DNA of 5,691 nucleotides from Clostridia bacterium. Lineage in GTDB: Bacteria; Bacillota; Clostridia; Oscillospirales; Acutalibacteraceae. The number at the start of each line of letters is the position of its first letter. Position 1 is the first letter of the stretch. This document shows positions 4,311 through 5,691 of the stretch, piece by piece. A program made the translations under genes and the position numbers. The notes beneath the pieces are model-generated. The model was given only the letters and a program-made list of their open reading frames with translations. It made no database searches and was not told where the DNA came from. The stretch spans positions 1 through 5,691 of the forward strand of contig CAAGHT010000095.1 of the NCBI GenBank assembly GCA_900769775.1, in the 5' to 3' direction.

Positions 4311-5691
4311 ATGAAGTACCAAAGCACAAGAAATAAAAATACAGTAGTCGATTCGGCTTATGCTATCGCACATGGCATCTCGGTTGAGGGCGGACTTTTC
4401 ATTCCCGAAAGCGTTCCCACTCTTACTGCCGATGACTTTGCAAAGCTAAGAGATATGAGCTATGTCGAAAAGGCTGAATATATATTCTCAAAGTTTTTAA
4501 CCGACTTTACTGCGGAGGAAATCAGTTACTGCGCAAAGGGGGCATACCTCGGCAATTTCGAAAACGACAAGCCGGCGCCTCTTTATGCTCTCGATGATAA
4601 TACCTCTGTTTTAGAGCTCTGGCACGGACCTACCTGTGCCTTTAAGGACCTTGCACTTCAGATACTCCCTTATCTTCTCACAACAAGTGCCAAGAAGGTA
4701 TCCAACGGAAAGAAAACAGTTATCCTTGTTGCAACCTCGGGCGATACCGGCAAGGCGGCTTTAGAGGGCTTTTGTGATGTTCCCGACACCGAGATTATGG
4801 TATTCTACCCCTCGGACGGCGTATCCCCCATGCAGAAGCGCCAGATGGCAACCCAGAAGGGCGAAAATGTTTATGTATGCGCTCTCCACGGCAACTTTGA
4901 TGACTGTCAGACAGGTGTAAAGACTATCTTTACCGATGCCTCAGCAAAGGAAGCACTTGCCGCTCACAATATGGAATTTTCGAGTGCAAACTCAATTAAC
5001 TGGGGTCGTCTCGCTCCTCAGATTATCTATTATATTTCGGCTTATTGCGACCTTTTAAAAGAGGGAAAGGACCTGAAAAACGGCTTTAATGTAGTAGTTC
5101 CGACAGGCAACTTCGGCAATATTCTTGCCGCCTATTATGCAAAAATGATGGGCGTTCCCGTAAAGAAGCTCATCTGTGCCTCCAACTCAAACAATGTCCT
5201 CACCGACTTCTTAAAGGACGGCACCTATGACAGAAACCGCGCGTTCTATACAACTGTTTCTCCCTCAATGGATATCCTTATTTCATCTAACTTAGAGCGT
5301 ATGCTTGCAGAGCTCACAAACCACGATGATATAAAGGTTTCCGGCTGGATGAAGGAGCTTTCCGAAAATGGCAAATATACCGTTGATGCCGACACTCTTT
5401 CAAAGATTAAAGAGCTTTTTTACGGTGGCTTCTGCTCTGAGGAGGCAACCTATGCAACAATAAAGAACACCTTCGAGAAATACGGCTATCTTATCGATAC
5501 TCATACCGCCGTTGCAGTGAGTGTTTATGAGGACTATAAGGCAGAAACAGGGGACACCGCACCCACAGTTATCGCCTCAACCGCTTCTCCCTATAAGTTT
5601 GCAAAGAGCGTTCTTGAAGCGCTCGGAGAAAAAGCTTCTGAAGATGAATTTGAGACGGTAGACATTCTCTCCAAAAAGACAAACACCGCTA
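4311..5691 (+). CDS. thrC: Threonine synthase, 3' end beyond the window
   Basis: The frame stays open from ATG 4311 to the right edge, giving 460 residues of a protein that in this subfamily usually approaches 500, so only the extreme C-terminus is missing. Threonine synthase converts O-phosphohomoserine to threonine with pyridoxal phosphate. MKYQSTRN at the start, GGLFIPE (27-33) and HGPTCAFKDLALQ (105-117) identify it; K112 is the cofactor-binding lysine. TSGDTGKAAL (142-151) and PTGNFGN (264-270) hold the cofactor phosphate. NSINWGRLAPQIIYY (227-241) is typical of the long ThrC form found in Firmicutes and Proteobacteria. TTGGAGG (4298-4304) sits 6 bases before the ATG. It is 32 bases behind the dipeptidase, with no terminator between, so it may be read both from its own promoter and by read-through. 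No other threonine-pathway gene is in view. Confidence 0.96.
   Translation, partial: MKYQSTRNKNTVVDSAYAIAHGISVEGGLFIPESVPTLTADDFAKLRDMSYVEKAEYIFSKFLTDFTAEEISYCAKGAYLGNFENDKPAPLYALDDNTSVLELWHGPTCAFKDLALQILPYLLTTSAKKVSNGKKTVILVATSGDTGKAALEGFCDVPDTEIMVFYPSDGVSPMQKRQMATQKGENVYVCALHGNFDDCQTGVKTIFTDASAKEALAAHNMEFSSANSINWGRLAPQIIYYISAYCDLLKEGKDLKNGFNVVVPTGNFGNILAAYYAKMMGVPVKKLICASNSNNVLTDFLKDGTYDRNRAFYTTVSPSMDILISSNLERMLAELTNHDDIKVSGWMKELSENGKYTVDADTLSKIKELFYGGFCSEEATYATIKNTFEKYGYLIDTHTAVAVSVYEDYKAETGDTAPTVIASTASPYKFAKSVLEALGEKASEDEFETVDILSKKTNTA

Noticed and set aside
1..5691. CRISPR array, insertion sequence, tRNA or rRNA gene
   Set aside because: No spaced direct repeats, no transposase or terminal inverted repeats and no tRNA- or rRNA-like stretches were seen on either strand; the only tandem repeat is the short heptamer array at 300-330.

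Overview
The window looks like the start of a metagenome-derived contig from a low- to mid-GC Gram-positive anaerobe, most likely a member of the Clostridia (Ruminococcaceae/Oscillospiraceae-like). That placement is inferred from gene order and protein character (rplS-lepB-rbgA-rnhB-yraN packed on one strand, a clostridial-type signal peptidase I, strong GGAGG ribosome binding sites). No 16S or other decisive marker is present. All genes read on the + strand.

Layout. Bases 1-17 match the 3' end of the Illumina TruSeq read-2 adapter, so they are not genomic. Bases 18-266 hold the C-terminal part of a small protein resembling the NTF2-fold immunity (YbbC/YhhH-like) family. An AT-rich spacer (267-500) contains a perfect small hairpin, four tandem copies of a 7-base repeat, a near-consensus promoter with an extended -10, and a structured leader of about 120 nt ahead of rplS. 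The leader is a candidate L19 autoregulatory element and includes a segment able to pair with the rplS ribosome binding site. Ribosomal protein L19 (501-845) is followed by a 9-bp hairpin with a U-rich tail, probably a partial terminator. Then comes a tightly packed run: signal peptidase I (lepB, 916-1575), ribosome biogenesis GTPase RbgA/YlqF (1575-2441), ribonuclease HII (rnhB, 2434-3033), YraN/UPF0102 (3030-3428) and a peptidase M19 (membrane-dipeptidase family) protein (3385-4278), each overlapping the next by 1 to 44 nt. Threonine synthase (thrC) begins at 4311 behind what looks like its own promoter and runs off the right edge.

How the genes fit together. The core is a growth-linked housekeeping operon: a 50S ribosomal protein, a GTPase that matures the 50S subunit, the membrane protease that releases exported proteins, a nuclease that removes ribonucleotides and RNA primers from DNA, and YraN, a predicted nuclease-fold protein often next to rnhB. 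The L19 leader and the hairpin after rplS would let the cell make much more L19 than the downstream enzymes. The dipeptidase is translationally tied to yraN, and thrC seems to be transcribed independently.

No new defence, mobile or biosynthetic system is visible. The points most worth a second look are the adapter sequence at the edge, the cut immunity-like gene, the rplS leader, the unusual yraN/dipeptidase junction and the promoter buried in the end of the dipeptidase gene.
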